Shown one piece after another: positions 32,818 to 45,832 of a stretch of 64,000 bases of DNA. The DNA comes from Phytoseiulus persimilis (lineage: Eukaryota > Arthropoda > Arachnida > Mesostigmata > Phytoseiidae). The notes beneath the pieces were generated by a model. That model had not been told where the DNA came from. It did no database searches and worked only from the letters and a program-made list of their open reading frames with translations. How positions within the stretch are numbered: the stretch's first letter is position 1; every line of letters begins with the position of its first letter. The DNA is taken from NCBI GenBank assembly GCA_037576195.1, contig CM075102.1, forward strand, positions 7,936,001-8,000,000, in the 5' to 3' direction. The translations under genes were made by a program, and so were the position numbers.

Positions 32818-35050
32818 CTCGTTGTGTCTCACGACCTGAGTATCACCGCACTGTCCCGCAATCGCAGAGCTCATCACGAGTCGGAGGAATAGAGTTCTGA
32901 GCTCTTCGCCGGCAGTCGAAATCCTATCAGCAACGGCTCAAGATCTGTATCCTTCCCTGGCTAGCTTAGACATCCTCTCTCTGCCGCCCGAACCTGAAGC
33001 GAGACCAGGCTCGCCGACGAAATCTGTCAGACACGTTTTGCGGAATCTTTGCTCTCATTTGCGGAGTTGTCGATGATGCTATTGTCTCTCATGATTGAGT
33101 AGAATACAGCAAATGATCTATTCTAATTTGGGAGCAATTGAAATTATCCGTCATTATTACTGCATCAGTATCATCTCCGATGACAATCCGTCTTGAATTC
33201 CGATTCGGGCTCTGTTTCAGAGGGCACCCTTGTAATGTCGATATTGTGAACAAGTCAATGAAGCGGGGCAAAAGTTGATAAAACCTGGAGATTTGGGCAC
33301 AAAGCTCCAGCCTCCGACAAGTTTCCATCCTCCCAGAAGCTCCTTCGGATAACGGATGCGAGAAACCGCCGAAACGCCGTGTTTTCGATCCTATGATCAG
33401 TTCACGTGTAATGTTTTCACTTTTTGTCGCCATTCCGCTCAATGGATCCGTAGACCCTTGGAGCCGCGCGAATCCCTTGGACCAGCCTCGCCCGGGGAAC
33501 ACTCGTCTAACAAAGCTTTGTCGCAGTCAACGACGGCTGTCTTTCTTTCCGCGACCGTCCCATGAACTACAAATGACTCATTCCGAGTGGGAGTCAGCCT
33601 TCAGCCTCCGCTGATTTCTTCTTCAGCCGATTCCACACGTAAACGGTCCGACCAAGGAGCGGATCGTGTACGTTGCCGCACGGGAAGCACACGACGTACT
33701 TTACAGAAAAACATATGTCGTTCCAACGCTAGCATCGAGGTGCTGAAAGTCAATGAGCTCTCGGAACAGATGTTTTAGGAAACAATACAAACATGCGGTC
33801 GAAGATTCGCAGGTTCTTCTCTTCTTACGCAACCTTTTACACCAATAGATAGCGATTTCGTGTCTAGTTGACTTTTTCTGAGAACACCATGACTCTGAAA
33901 TTCGCTTGGGAGCTGTCACATTACGCCAACAAACCCACGCAACCGAGCCCACGAGTTGAGAATCGAACAAACTTCTCTTTCCGATTCTCAGCCTTTCAGG
34001 ATCGGAATTGAGTGGAATTCTTCGGGAAACGTGAAATCGGGAAAAAAAACTCTGATGTTCTGCTCTGGTATAGGAGCTTGTCGTGGTTTTATGATGAGAA
34101 CCTCATGAAGTGCTCTAGTGCAATGAGCGTGGGTCTGGGCCGAAACCCGCCGACGATGCTTTCATCACGTTATCGAAAGCTCGGTGGGAACGCAATGCTT
34201 TTAATTTCCCAAGAAAACAGTGAGTTTAGGGATAAGGGAAAACGCAACCGAACCACACGGCAACAGACGTTTTACTGGCCGGTGCTTTAGCCTGGAACGC
34301 GGTTCATTCACAAGAGGTATGGCCAGCAGCCTCTTGCGTCTGGTGGTTGCAAGCTTTGACGCTCCTGTTGCTAAGGCCAGAATTGGTGGGGAGGGATCGG
34401 ATCGAGTCAAAACAAATTCGAGTTTCCAGCGAGCCCGTCATCATCCTTATAGTACGTGATCCGTGGCACCATCGCGGAAATCATCACCCTCGATTTCAAA
34501 GACTCCGCCCTTCGAAACTAAGACTCTCATCACGTCTATCGTGTCACGCTGTTAGACGCGTGACTGCGTCGTCCTTCGCATAGCTTTTGTCGCATACAGC
34601 CGCCGTGCCACAACGGAATTGGAAAAGCAACGGTTCTGAATACGGATACAAATGGAAGCTCCAATTTTGAATTTTCCGCCCGAATCAAAATTACGAAGGG
34701 AGTGAGGCCGGCAGCTGGGGCAACGCACCGCAGAGATACGGAACGACGACCGAGCGACGGACAAGTGTCGTGATTTGCATGGCGATCGTGAGTTTGGCCC
34801 GATTATCAGAAGCGATGGCAAAAAGCGAGCTGGCTGGCGAGCGAATCAGCCAGCCGCCCGGTCAACTGTCTGATCTCGTCGGCAGGGAAGGCGACGATGC
34901 CCCATTTGACCACAGAAAATTCTTGTTGGCGGATGTCACGTTACCAAGATTGCAGACGCGATAACGACTGACGTGTCTGGTGCATACTACGTACTTATAA
35001 TGCAGCAATCTCTAGCATTTCATTTCTTCGTATTCATTCATTGCATCCAG

Positions 35051-35189
35051 TTGAACTTGGGTGGTATGTACTCCGCATATCCTCACTCGAACTCTATGCA
35101 TAAGGCTCCGTTCAGGAATCTCGGAAGTGATAAGCAGATCCCTATGTGTATATTACACTCTCAGGACTCTAAATGTTCCTTGCGGGAAG
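35051..35189 (+). CDS. Penultimate exon of an unrecognised gene
   Basis: Strong acceptor (cgtattcattcattgcatccag) and strong donor (gaag/gtgagt). In phase 0 to 1 it reads NLGGMYSAYPHSNSMHKAPF and then KQIPMCILHSQDSKCSLRE. No family recognised. Confidence 0.45.
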
Positions 35190-35226
35190 GTGAGTCACGT
35201 ATCGAAGACGCGAGTCAAGCTCACAG

Positions 35227-35342
35227 TGCCTATACCCGGGGAGAAATCGAGTTATTCGCTCGCGCAACTTCTCACCGCCGGAAACACGTTCCAAAGACTC
35301 CTCGCTGAAGTTGGGAACGAGCTGAAATTCAACGGTTTCTAG
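35227..35342 (+). CDS. Terminal exon of the same unrecognised gene
   Basis: After gctcacag, phase 1 reads PIPGEKSSYSLAQLLTAGNT and FQRLLAEVGNELKFNGF, then TAG. It joins the previous exon in frame only if the 37 bases at 35190-35226 are removed as an intron, or if a frameshift lies nearby. Confidence 0.45.
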
Positions 35343-38300
35343 CTTTCAAAATGCAATTAGGAGAGCAGACGAAACCCGGCAAACGTGTCGATATTCAGTC
35401 CCGAGACAGCGCTCAGACGGACACGCAGCTGATAGATTTGTGCGCTGGGAATGTTCTCATGAATAAGTGCGCACCGATGCTTTCCCAACTCATCCGGGAT
35501 CAGTCGAACACGTCAAAGTAGACGCAAGCGTTTCGCTTTAAAACCAAAAAACTTCGACTTTCTCATCCACTGGCGCATCTCGTTAGGTCCTCCTTGATGA
35601 CGGACGGGAGAACCAGAGAGGACCCACAAGAAGACGCTGAAGATGAGGAAAAATAACGAATTCCTCTGAAAAATCACTCACGAAACCGCTGCTGCTGATG
35701 AGAACAGAGCAGAAAGCAGGCAAGCGAGCATTCCCTTCCTGAACACTTTCGCGTCGGGAGTGCTTTGCTCAGTGGTTCCAGTCATCCACTGTTTTTCCCT
35801 CCTCCCGAGCTCCGACAAATCCCACGAACGGGGTGACGCTTTCTAGGGATTCGTCGCGAAGTCTGCCGGTTGACACTTGGTCATGTTGCTGATGGGGAAG
35901 CGATATCGAAGCACAGTTTCCGGAAACGAGGGAAATCCCTGAAACCTGTTGGGAGTCTTGCTTGGGAGAGGGTGAAATCCCAGTCTTCCGCCATCTTTCA
36001 TTCCTGGCCTCCCATATAGCGGCCAGTTGAGCGAAAAAGACTCGGTCGTCATTTCCGAGGTTCGAGATCCGAAATTGCCGATTGCCTGTCGCTCCGTCAC
36101 AATCCGATAGGTTCGCAATTCATTCTCAGGATTTCCGAACCTGTTCTTTCCCACTTCACAAGAACTCGGTAGAAACTCGAGCACACTGAATGGCGTGAAA
36201 CAACGAGTAAATCTGCTCGTTGAGAATTTGGTCATCGACTAACTGCGAAAGCTGTGCGTCATGATCCAGGCTGCGATTGATGAAGAGGCTCGAGAGGGCT
36301 GTGACCGCTCATGGAACGGAACTACTGACTGACTCTGAATAGCGTTTGAAACCGGATCAGCTCTGGCAATGCGGTGCTCACCGTCGGTCCATCCGTTGCT
36401 CGCTTGGTTTGTCGCTCGCTTGGTCTTTTCTGTGCTTCCAGCTACGGCTTGCTTAGCCTAAAACTTTCCGGGTTGTATTCCTCTCCTCTGCCGATTGATA
36501 TTAAGGTCCCGAATCGATGCATGGAGCCGTGATTGATGGCTCTGCGTCCCTCCGCCGACTCAGATAGATGAGAGCTGATCGGCCAGCTGACCGGATCTGG
36601 GAGTGCCTCCAAACATATTTCGACTTGGAATTTATATGCGTCAAAATGCGTCGCTTTGTTCGCTTGAGCACCTTGGGTGGCTGTCGGTCGGTCCTTCGAC
36701 CAGACGGTCGTCGGTCGGACCTGCGTTTGCTCGGTCAGTCTGTGCGCCGATCCAAAATGCCTAACCGAATCAATGATTGCGGTGCCAATGAATGGAATTT
36801 TCCAGGTTGATGAAATCGTGACGCATCCCGCCGGAAGAATTCCGAATCGTCCAAACCTCCCACAAATAGTTTTCTTTTCCCCGGCACTTTCGAAAACGTC
36901 AAAACCTTTCGAAGATTGTTGGTTAGCTTTCAAACGACTGGCTGGGCGAACGCAAAACTTCCATTTGTTATGCGGGGTGGGAGAACGTGAGGAAGTCGAA
37001 GAGTCGCGGCTCGAAGAAATCGTACTTCAAGAACACGGGGTGTTACCGAATCGTATCAAGGTCGTCGTCACCCTCATCGTTCGCCGCTGAAGTTTGAGGC
37101 GAAACCGAAGCTGAAGCCGAGAAATGGCAATTATCGCCGACGGAGCACAATCGGACAGAAACTGAACATTTTCGCGAGGGTCGCAGAGTAACGGTTGGCA
37201 TTTCTTGTCGCTGTCGTCGTTGTTGGCGGCCTTCCGATGTATCTTCGAGAAGAAGAACTTCGTTTTGACCGAGATTCCACCGCCCCGGCTCGATTGCCGC
37301 GTTTTCGATGGGCCAACCTTCGCTTATGTCAACAATTCTCCACCGGTAACTCGAACAGTTCTGCCAAACGTTCTCGCGGTAGTGTCGCAGGAGAGGAATC
37401 ATCTCATGTGAGGTGGAAACGAAGTTCTTAGTGTTCCGGTAGCTGCGGCAGCCAGCGGAGATGAGTTGTTGAAGATGATGGAGTACTTTCTTCAATTCGA
37501 CATCAGCGACAGAAAGAAAAGGAAAAAAGAGCGAACGAAACAGGAAGATGGTAACGGTTTAGTTTCTGTTGGATGGTCCGCACCGACAGGCAGACCGAGT
37601 GACCGCCACTCGGCGTCAAGACGAAAACCAAGACGAAGAAGAAGACAGAGATGAAGTTTACAAGGGGAAGAAATTGAAAGAAGAAGGAATAGGACGAAGT
37701 GACACCACTAACGCCGTCCAGAACGCCGAGCGAAGAGCCAATGAGAGCCCCGTCATGCCGTCTCTGAATAAATTCTAATGCAAAAGACAAGAACTGTCCA
37801 GGATTCGACCCGTTGCGTGGCTGGAGGGGGTCCGAGATAGCTTCAAGTACAACGGCTTTGTTGTATTGAGCCTCCCGACACTCCGCGTGCGTGCTTCGGC
37901 ATAGTTCGCACGTTTCGGGAACACAGCACTCCCTGAGAATTCACACGAACTTCCTTTCTCCGGAACCCGTGTGTCTTCAACTCAGAGGCCCCGCAACCGG
38001 AATTCCGGTGCATCAAAGAAGGCAGAGCTGATTGCCACTCTCAGGTTTTGCAATCGACATCGTGAAGTCCCAGGAATGTGCGCAGTCGAAAGCTCTGGAG
38101 ATTGACTCAACGGAGTTTCCTTCGGATCGTGGGACGGATGACACACGCGCTGTTTCGCACTCAGAAAAGAGGTTCGCGTAGAGCTTCGAGCGGCGAACGA
38201 CAGCGGCACCCAGGCTCGTATGCTCTCTGGGTCAGTCGGGACACTTTACAGAAACGCGCTTGCCGATGGCGTGACTTGTATGCAGCTAATTGTCTGTGTA

Positions 38301-41300
38301 CCTACAACTGAAACGGCTCTGGCCGCGGCCACTGAATTACGGCCATCAGGCGCCGCCGTTGCTTTAGCGAAAACAACGTGAACGTGAGTACACTGACGTT
38401 GAAGAGACGGGAGATGGAAAATCGAGGAAGAGAGAGAGAGAAAATTCTACCGGGGTTGAAGTCCGCTCCGAACCGCTATGTTGTGACCGCTAGTCGAGCT
38501 GACCGCGCCTCGGGCGATCTGAGAATACACAGTAGATTATTACTAGGGTGTATTATTTCCACCGAAAATCGATGATTGAACGGATGAAACCGAGGCCGGG
38601 ACGGATGCATCGAGAAACCACTTCATCCACACGTCCGATCGGAGTTCGCTCCGATGCGTACTGAGTGATGGATGTCTGCGCGACGCTCGATTGTCCCTTA
38701 TCGCTATCCGACAACTCTAGTTCGCGGCGCATCGGACTGCTTTCTGCATGATCGGCCAGTCATGCGTGCGGCGAGCAAGCTCTCCTAGTTTGCCAATTAC
38801 CTGCCCAGTAGCGACTCCGCGTATCGATCAATAATAACACAGTGTTGTCTCCGAATCCGCGGCGCCGAAATATCAGAGTAGGGACTCGACCCAGGGCCAG
38901 ATTGGCCGACTTCGGCGTTCGGTCGCATTTTCCTCTTTGCCTCCTATCATCTGTTCCAAGACAGGCTCCCAGACACTGATATCTGTAGCGGGAACGATCA
39001 TTGTCTCGTGTTGTTATTGTTGTTGTTTGGTGACGCAAGTTCCTGACATCGTCAGTGGTGTGGTCTATCTAATCTGCATGTCTTATCTTGGTCCTTGCGG
39101 ACGATCTTGGCTCGGTGCGCTTCTGCCCCAATTATGTCCGATTCATTGTTAGTTCTGCCAAAGCACCGCTCTGCCTTTGTTTGCTGATCGAATCGTTTTC
39201 GTACCCTTCAACTTGGTGCAGGTCAGCGGTCCTCTCCGCTCGCTTTCATTTCACTCGTTGTGTCGGAGAGAGCTTTTGCTCGTGTTTTCGTTTCCTCTCG
39301 GTGTATCCGTATGCAACTCTCTGCTCGAGGACGGTTCGATTGTTGGTGCTCTGATCGAGCTCAACTCTTTAATATGTTCTTTGAGCGTGGCGGCGCGCAT
39401 CGCGAACTGTTTCTAACGTACCATACACTTCCCCAGGCGTTTTTTCCGTCGAAAAATACGGAAGCATCCGGCTGCATGCCTCAAGCGTCTCTAGAAGGGC
39501 AACAACGTAACACTGTCATGCATGAAAATGTCGTTCCTGTGCTTCCACTGAGCTCCATTAACCATAATTGCGATCATTGTTGCTGCATCGGGCCTGAGTA
39601 CTGTTGTTTGCTTTGGGAACCAATTATCGTACTGAGAGCCGGACTACGGCCGGGGAAAAACTTGGAGCTCCGGAATTTTATCCTCATTTTTCCCACGAGG
39701 TCGAACTTTCCCGTCTCTCTCTCTTCTCGTGTGAAGCCGAAGTAACTTTTCTTCTCGTTGTTCACTTCAACTTTGGCCAGGGAAACAGCGGGAATTCCCG
39801 CTGACAGAACCCTGGAAGTGAATAAAGTGCGTCCATGTTTTGGGGCCGTTAGGTCAGTCACAAGCCCGAGGGAAGATGGATCCGCAACCAAGTCCCGCCA
39901 GACGACACCTTAGCAGCGACAACTGTGACTGAGGAGTTGTGTCCACGCTTTTCGCTCTGGATGTCGAACAACTGTTTCCGAGCATCTGCTTTGCCGTCCA
40001 GCTGTGAGAATCCAGGCGGGCGGCGTCTTTGAGGGAAATGTCTCAACTTTCTCGAGTTTCATGACCAACGTCCCTCTCTGATTTCGTTTCTGTTCGGCGT
40101 CGGCCTGAGTGAGCCAGTTTTGTGCTTGCCTCAGCCATTTGGAACCACCCCATACCATTCGCCGTCGTTGTTAGTGCAGTTTTGAATGTCGCGTCCGTCG
40201 CCATTTTCACATTACCACGAAGAGCCGGAACGCGTGAGATGGAAGAGCTCCGGCTTGATGTCAATGTGACGATTCTTCTTCTGTTATGTCCCGTGCCCGC
40301 GATAAAGAGACTAACGGAATCGGCATGCGGGCTCAACATGTCGGAGAAAAATACTAAATTTGGAACCCGCTCAGTCGCTTATCTAGGCGGGCCGTATCCC
40401 GCGGTGTGTATGACAATGATGACAGTGGTACTAATGCCGCCGATGATGATGACAGCAACGCCGAAGCCGATGAGGACGACGACAACGACGGCGGACTCTG
40501 TCATTGGGGGACCTCTGACCCCCGATCTCGGCGAAGAGCGTCAACAAAGCAGTCGCTTCTTCAGTTCTGGCGCTAGTGGCTCACGCGATCCGCACCTCCG
40601 TTGTGGTTTGGAAGCCTTCTCTCTGGGGGAAAATTGAATGGGAGCGTTCGCGGAGAGTACCGTACGAAAATCAACCATTTCGAAAGCTCATGGCGTATCG
40701 GACCTATACTGGAGCCGTGGCTGACGAACGACTACCGGCACGGGATCGAGATCGGCTCGGCGTTGTGTGGTACCATGATTTGCTCTTCTCTTCGTTTGTT
40801 TGTTTGCTTGCTCTTCTCATTGTCATTCTCCTCGAGCACGGGCTCAAGCTTCCCTCCTCTGTGCAGGATTCTGGCGACTCGTGGGGTCAACAACGTGATG
40901 AGGAGACTGATGTCAGCTCGTGAAATCACGGTTGCCGAGGCAGAAGGATTATGCAGACGACAGTTTTCTCGTCCAACGACGGCCCGAGCCACGGAAACGT
41001 CACCGACAAACTGATCATGTGCGGTCCGATGCTTTGTTCGCGCACGAGCTGCGATGACAGAATGTCGCCTACCCGATCGCGTCTGCCTCAAAACACTGCG
41101 ACCATCCCTCCGCCGCTGAAGAATCCTTCCATTTTCTTCGCGCGCGACTTGAGCTGGCGGTGATTTTGCGTTTTTGAGAGCTCATCTTCACCAGGTCTTG
41201 TTCTAGCTCTTCGGAGCATAACTTCCGCAACCTCGTGCGGAGCCGAGAGCTCCTCCACATTCTTCTCTTAATCCTCCTGTCGGTAACCGATGGCGGAATG

Positions 41301-44300
41301 ACGCAGGAAGAACAAGAGGAATGAAGAAAACGAATCCGCCCTCGGAATCATCTGCGATCGCGATTCTGTTTCCGATTAGCCGTGACGCGGACCATTCCGC
41401 GACGAAGCGTTGATCCCAAATCCCAACTCCGTAGAGGCTCTTTCTCACTCAAGACCTTCTGCCAGCTTTTCCAAGATGGCGGCGGCCGAATCTGCCACGG
41501 CGCGGCGGTTGGAAAACGCGAGAGGCAACTGCTTTTGGTTGCGATTTAAGAAGCATAAGAGTTTAAAGCTTGAAATTACATGTTCTTCAGAATGACTGAC
41601 CCAAAGACCTAATTGCTTGCGACAAATATGATACTTCGGATCGTTCTTTCGCTCGGCTCTTCGCGGTCGATCGCTCGCTCAGCTGGATGGATGGTTGAAT
41701 AGCTCTGTATCCTTTCACTTTCGAAGCGTTGTTCTGGTCGACTTGCAGCGGCCGCGGCGGCGGCGGTGGTGGCGTTGCTGAAGATTCCACGATAGATGTC
41801 GGCGGGTTCCGTACGGCATCTTCTGTGCTTTCTGGGCGTGTTGCGTCCCGCTTCGACTCGGGACCATAGCCGCTTGTTCGCTCGGCTCGATCGCAAGCTG
41901 GCGGGCAGAAGTGCTGGCGGGCGACCGGCGAATCGACTCCACCACCACCACGACCAGGTTGCTGTAGCATCGAGAAGAAAGCGAACGGTTTCTCCGCTCA
42001 GCCGTAGTTATAACGGCCGCCGTTATTGTTGTTCTCGGTGGTCGATGAGAGTGAGCGAACATCGTGATGACTAACAAACCACTCTATACCCAATGACCTA
42101 CGGTACGTCGCCGGTACCCGACATAGTCGTCCCGGCGCAGTGAAGCCTCAATTCTTCAACAATGGCAACGACGAAAGTGTGGCCGACTTCGGACCGAGAA
42201 ATTAACAGATCCATAGATCGATCGGCGGAGGCCGGTGGGACGGATCGACGCTTGGTTAAAGCGATGAACTGTACGCCGAACGAGCGAGCGGATGGAAGTA
42301 CGTGTGGAAGGAGCGATTCATCGGTGGGCAGACAAAAGACGCACCAGTTCCCCGATGGATCTGTTGAATGGGTGAAAAATAGTTCCTCCAGAACGATAGC
42401 CGTCGGGTGGACCTGAGGCCCGCTTTCGTGAACATTGTATTCATCGAGCAGTCCGACCCATCGAAAGGGTTAAAGCATCGAAGAAGGGGGAGGAAACTCC
42501 AGGTGCGAAAGAACTAGAAAATGAGTTCCGCGTTGTCGAGTTTCCCATGTTCCGATCAGGCGTTTTGCGTCGATGGAATCGGGCCGGGGAGCTCACGGGG
42601 AAATCGCTGTGATTCCAGATCGGCGAAGGGGCATGACATTTTTGCAGCTTGCGTTCCGCGGATATCGCATTCCCCCTGAAGGCGTTCCGAAATCGTGACT
42701 CGGCGCTTTTGGAGAATCTCTCGTGTTTTCCTACTTCGTGTTCCGCATCCAAACAGGGCCGCAGTGTGGAAGATTAGAGATCACGAGGGAGTTGTGCTTC
42801 GACGGCGGCCTCCCGACTTCGCGAAGATGGCGAGCCAAACGATTTGTTACCCTTCTTAATCTTGACCGCTGATTCGGAAGGTTTCGACTCCGATCGATGA
42901 GCAAATACATCAAACGCGTGATATGGTTCCGCCGTGCGACGAGCGTTCACCTCAGAGAGGAGCGGAAAAACGATGATTCCATCGACGCAATGCCACTTGG
43001 TTTGCCTTTGGTGGTTTCGGTGGTCGCCCCGCTCGTCGGCTCGCCGGACTGGCTGCGTGCAAGCCTGTCGGTCGCATGGCTGCTCGGTTGTTCCGCTGAC
43101 TTGCGGGCTGACCGTTTGCTCCGATGCTTCGATCGGTTGAACGAACGGAGCGGCGTTAATCATATCAAGTGATTCTTTCGGCAGTCATATCAAATGTTAT
43201 GTCGTCATTAAAATGTTTTTCTTCTTCGTCGTCGTCGTCACCTTAGTCCGTCATAAGATGCGGTCGACACGCCGGTCATCGATCTTTCAATGCCGATCGC
43301 GCCTCCAATTATGGAGATCATCATTTTGATCATTATGTTCATGATATCCATGTTATCGGTACACAAGAATCCATAACGGCCCGGCTGCCAAAGACTGACT
43401 CGCCGCCGACCGGCTAACTGCCACGCATAGGAACACAGATGAAAACAGCGATCCACGCACACCGGGAAGGGGTGTTGAAACAAGCGGAAGTTTTTCCACA
43501 AAAAAATGAGAATACAACAAGCCGAAATTCGCATGGTCATGAACCCTGGAAGCCGAAGCTCCGTCCATGAATGAGTAGACGGATGCATCGTCGGATCAAT
43601 GGATGAGCTAGCGAAAGACCGACGACGGTCAGAATGCCTCCACGAGCTTCAGCAGGTTCCGAGGAAGAGCATTCAAGAATATCGATGTCGAACAGCCCGC
43701 GAAAAAAAATCACGCGTACAGATGGCGGTGGCAGCGATGGTTCTGACGGGGACTCTTAAAAGACATGGGTGAAGTTGGCCACGGGAGCGAGTTTGCGCAT
43801 TGTTTCAAAAGTGAAATCAACAGAAGTGAGAGTCATCGCATCTTTCCCGCTCGCTGAATCCGGTGCGTCCGCTCCGCCGATAGATCGCCCGATCGACACC
43901 GGACCGGTTTCCATCAAACTTGCTCTTGTTGTCGATGCTTTGTTGTCGGAGCCTCCATTGCCGCCTCCAGTTGGTCCCTTCCACACCGTACGCTTCTCAG
44001 ATGTCGTCACCCGCCCGAGCTTCGATTAATGTGAAGAACCGGAGTGAAGTGAAGGATTGAAGAGTTGGGAAAAATCGGCCGACTTCGACGGCGGTTCTGG
44101 CGGAAGCCGCCGACAAAGACAATGGAGGAAGTGGTACTTTTCATTCACTTGTTACCGAGGCTGTTGCATTATTGTTATGCGAGACGAATGCCACCGTTTG
44201 CTGATATGAACGAGTGCCTGCATGTGTGACTTTCTTATCTCTAGGAATGCGTTCGTTCGCGCAGCGACACAATCGGGTTTTATCCGACACTTTTGTCTGA

Positions 44301-45193
44301 AGATTTCAACCGTGGGAGCGATCGGCTGCCGCTGGTCATAGTGATGGGGTTTCAAGCGAGCCTGCTTCTCGAAGCCCTTTCCGATTGATCTCTTGTTTTC
44401 GGTTCCCGTCCCGGCATCGCAATCAATACGGATGAGTGTTGAATCACCCCTGTTGTCCATGTGGACCGGGTGGTTCGCTTCACCCGGAACGGAAATCCAA
44501 GTCTCCCTCATGAGGGCTGATAAAGGAGTCGTGGGACCCGGAGGCGCGTACCGGCGGACGGGTTCCCCGCGCGCGGCTCGATGGGTGCGCGGACAAGTTC
44601 GGAATCCTGCATCCTCGAGATGCACGACTACTGCGAAGGAGTGCCGCCGCTTGCGTGGAATGGCGTCGCCCCAATGGTTCATCGGCGGCGACGGATCGGA
44701 GCCCCGTTCGCCATCAGCCCAGTAGGTCAAGCGTACAAGTGGCTGCTAAATGCTACCCGTTGGGCACTCACTGAAGAACCACCACCAAGGAGTCGATGAC
44801 CAACATCATGGCTACTTTTCGGTGCCGCCGAACGTTCAAAACTCGCTTGGCATCAGAGTCCGGCTTACGACACTTGCCGTCGGTGAAAGCTGCGATGGAT
44901 ACACCGTCTGACGGACGGACGGGTGGCACGGTCGGTTTTCCAGGAGCAGTCCAGGAACGGCGGAGAGCTAGGTTGTAGCGTTCGCTCGTTCCCTGACTTC
45001 GGGATGACACTTGCAAACTGAAAACGCAGACGACGGCAACGAGAAAAGTTCGGCTTGTTTTTTCTTCTTCACTTTGAACATTCTAACGGCGCACTCTGAC
45101 CCCCGACCTTCATATTTAAAGAAGGTTATGAGGAGGAATGACTGCTTGTGATGATGCTTGCGCTGTTTGCTTCGGCACGACCCGGCCCGAACA

Positions 45194-45224
45194 AACTAAC
45201 TAACTGGCTGGCTGACTGACTGAC
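45194..45224. repeat. Tetranucleotide repeat cluster
   Basis: Consecutive (aact), (ggct) and (gact) blocks of two to three copies each. Confidence 0.85.
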
Positions 45225-45768
45225 GATCCGTCTGGCGAGGTAGGACCCATGCAGCTGAGATGACTTTTCAATCCGCTGTCCGGCAGAATGAGTCCAGCGA
45301 CCGAGGTACGTCCGTGAGCACCGGCTCAGATTGGTCGCTCTCAGAATAACCCGGTCGACAGCGGATGATGCTCAAGGTCGGTCGATCGATCGGTGGTCCG
45401 CCCGTTGCGGCTCATCTTCGGGAGGGGGTTTGAGGAGCGGGGAGGTTTTCGCTTCGTTGAAGCTGCCCAACCGGTCAAGGGAGGAAATTTCGAAAGAGTT
45501 TGTTTCCGTTTCGGCTCCATCCAGGAGCGCTTCATCAGTGTCGTCTGACAACTGCCGGAAGAGTCCACGAGGTATGCGAGCCAGCGAGCAGACGTTGTCG
45601 CCGACATCAACAACCCTTTGGTAGAGGGTATGATGTTCGCTTTGTCCACTTGAACACCGGTGGATCCGATTGTTTTTGTTGTTGTCGACATCTGCGTTTG
45701 CCTAATTGTTACAAAACTCCTCCTTGACAACTAGCATTGCGTTTATATTCCCATCGCGCCGCTCTACG

Positions 45769-45832
45769 GTCCGTCCGCCCGCCCGCCAGCTAGCCCGTCC
45801 GTCCGTCCGCCCGCCCGCACGCCCGCCCGCTT
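45769..45832. repeat. CCGT/CCGC tetranucleotide tract
   Basis: Imperfect (ccgt)n and (ccgc)n blocks on the plus strand, almost pure in C and G. Confidence 0.85.

Noticed and set aside
34430..34480. IILIVRDP stretch resembling the nucleotide-binding motif of sulfotransferases
   Set aside because: No second motif or proper exon borders were found; probably chance.
44152..44730. Minus-strand frame of 192 codons
   Set aside because: The opposite strand is also open over much of it, there is no recognisable motif or splice context, and it lies in the repeat-textured region.
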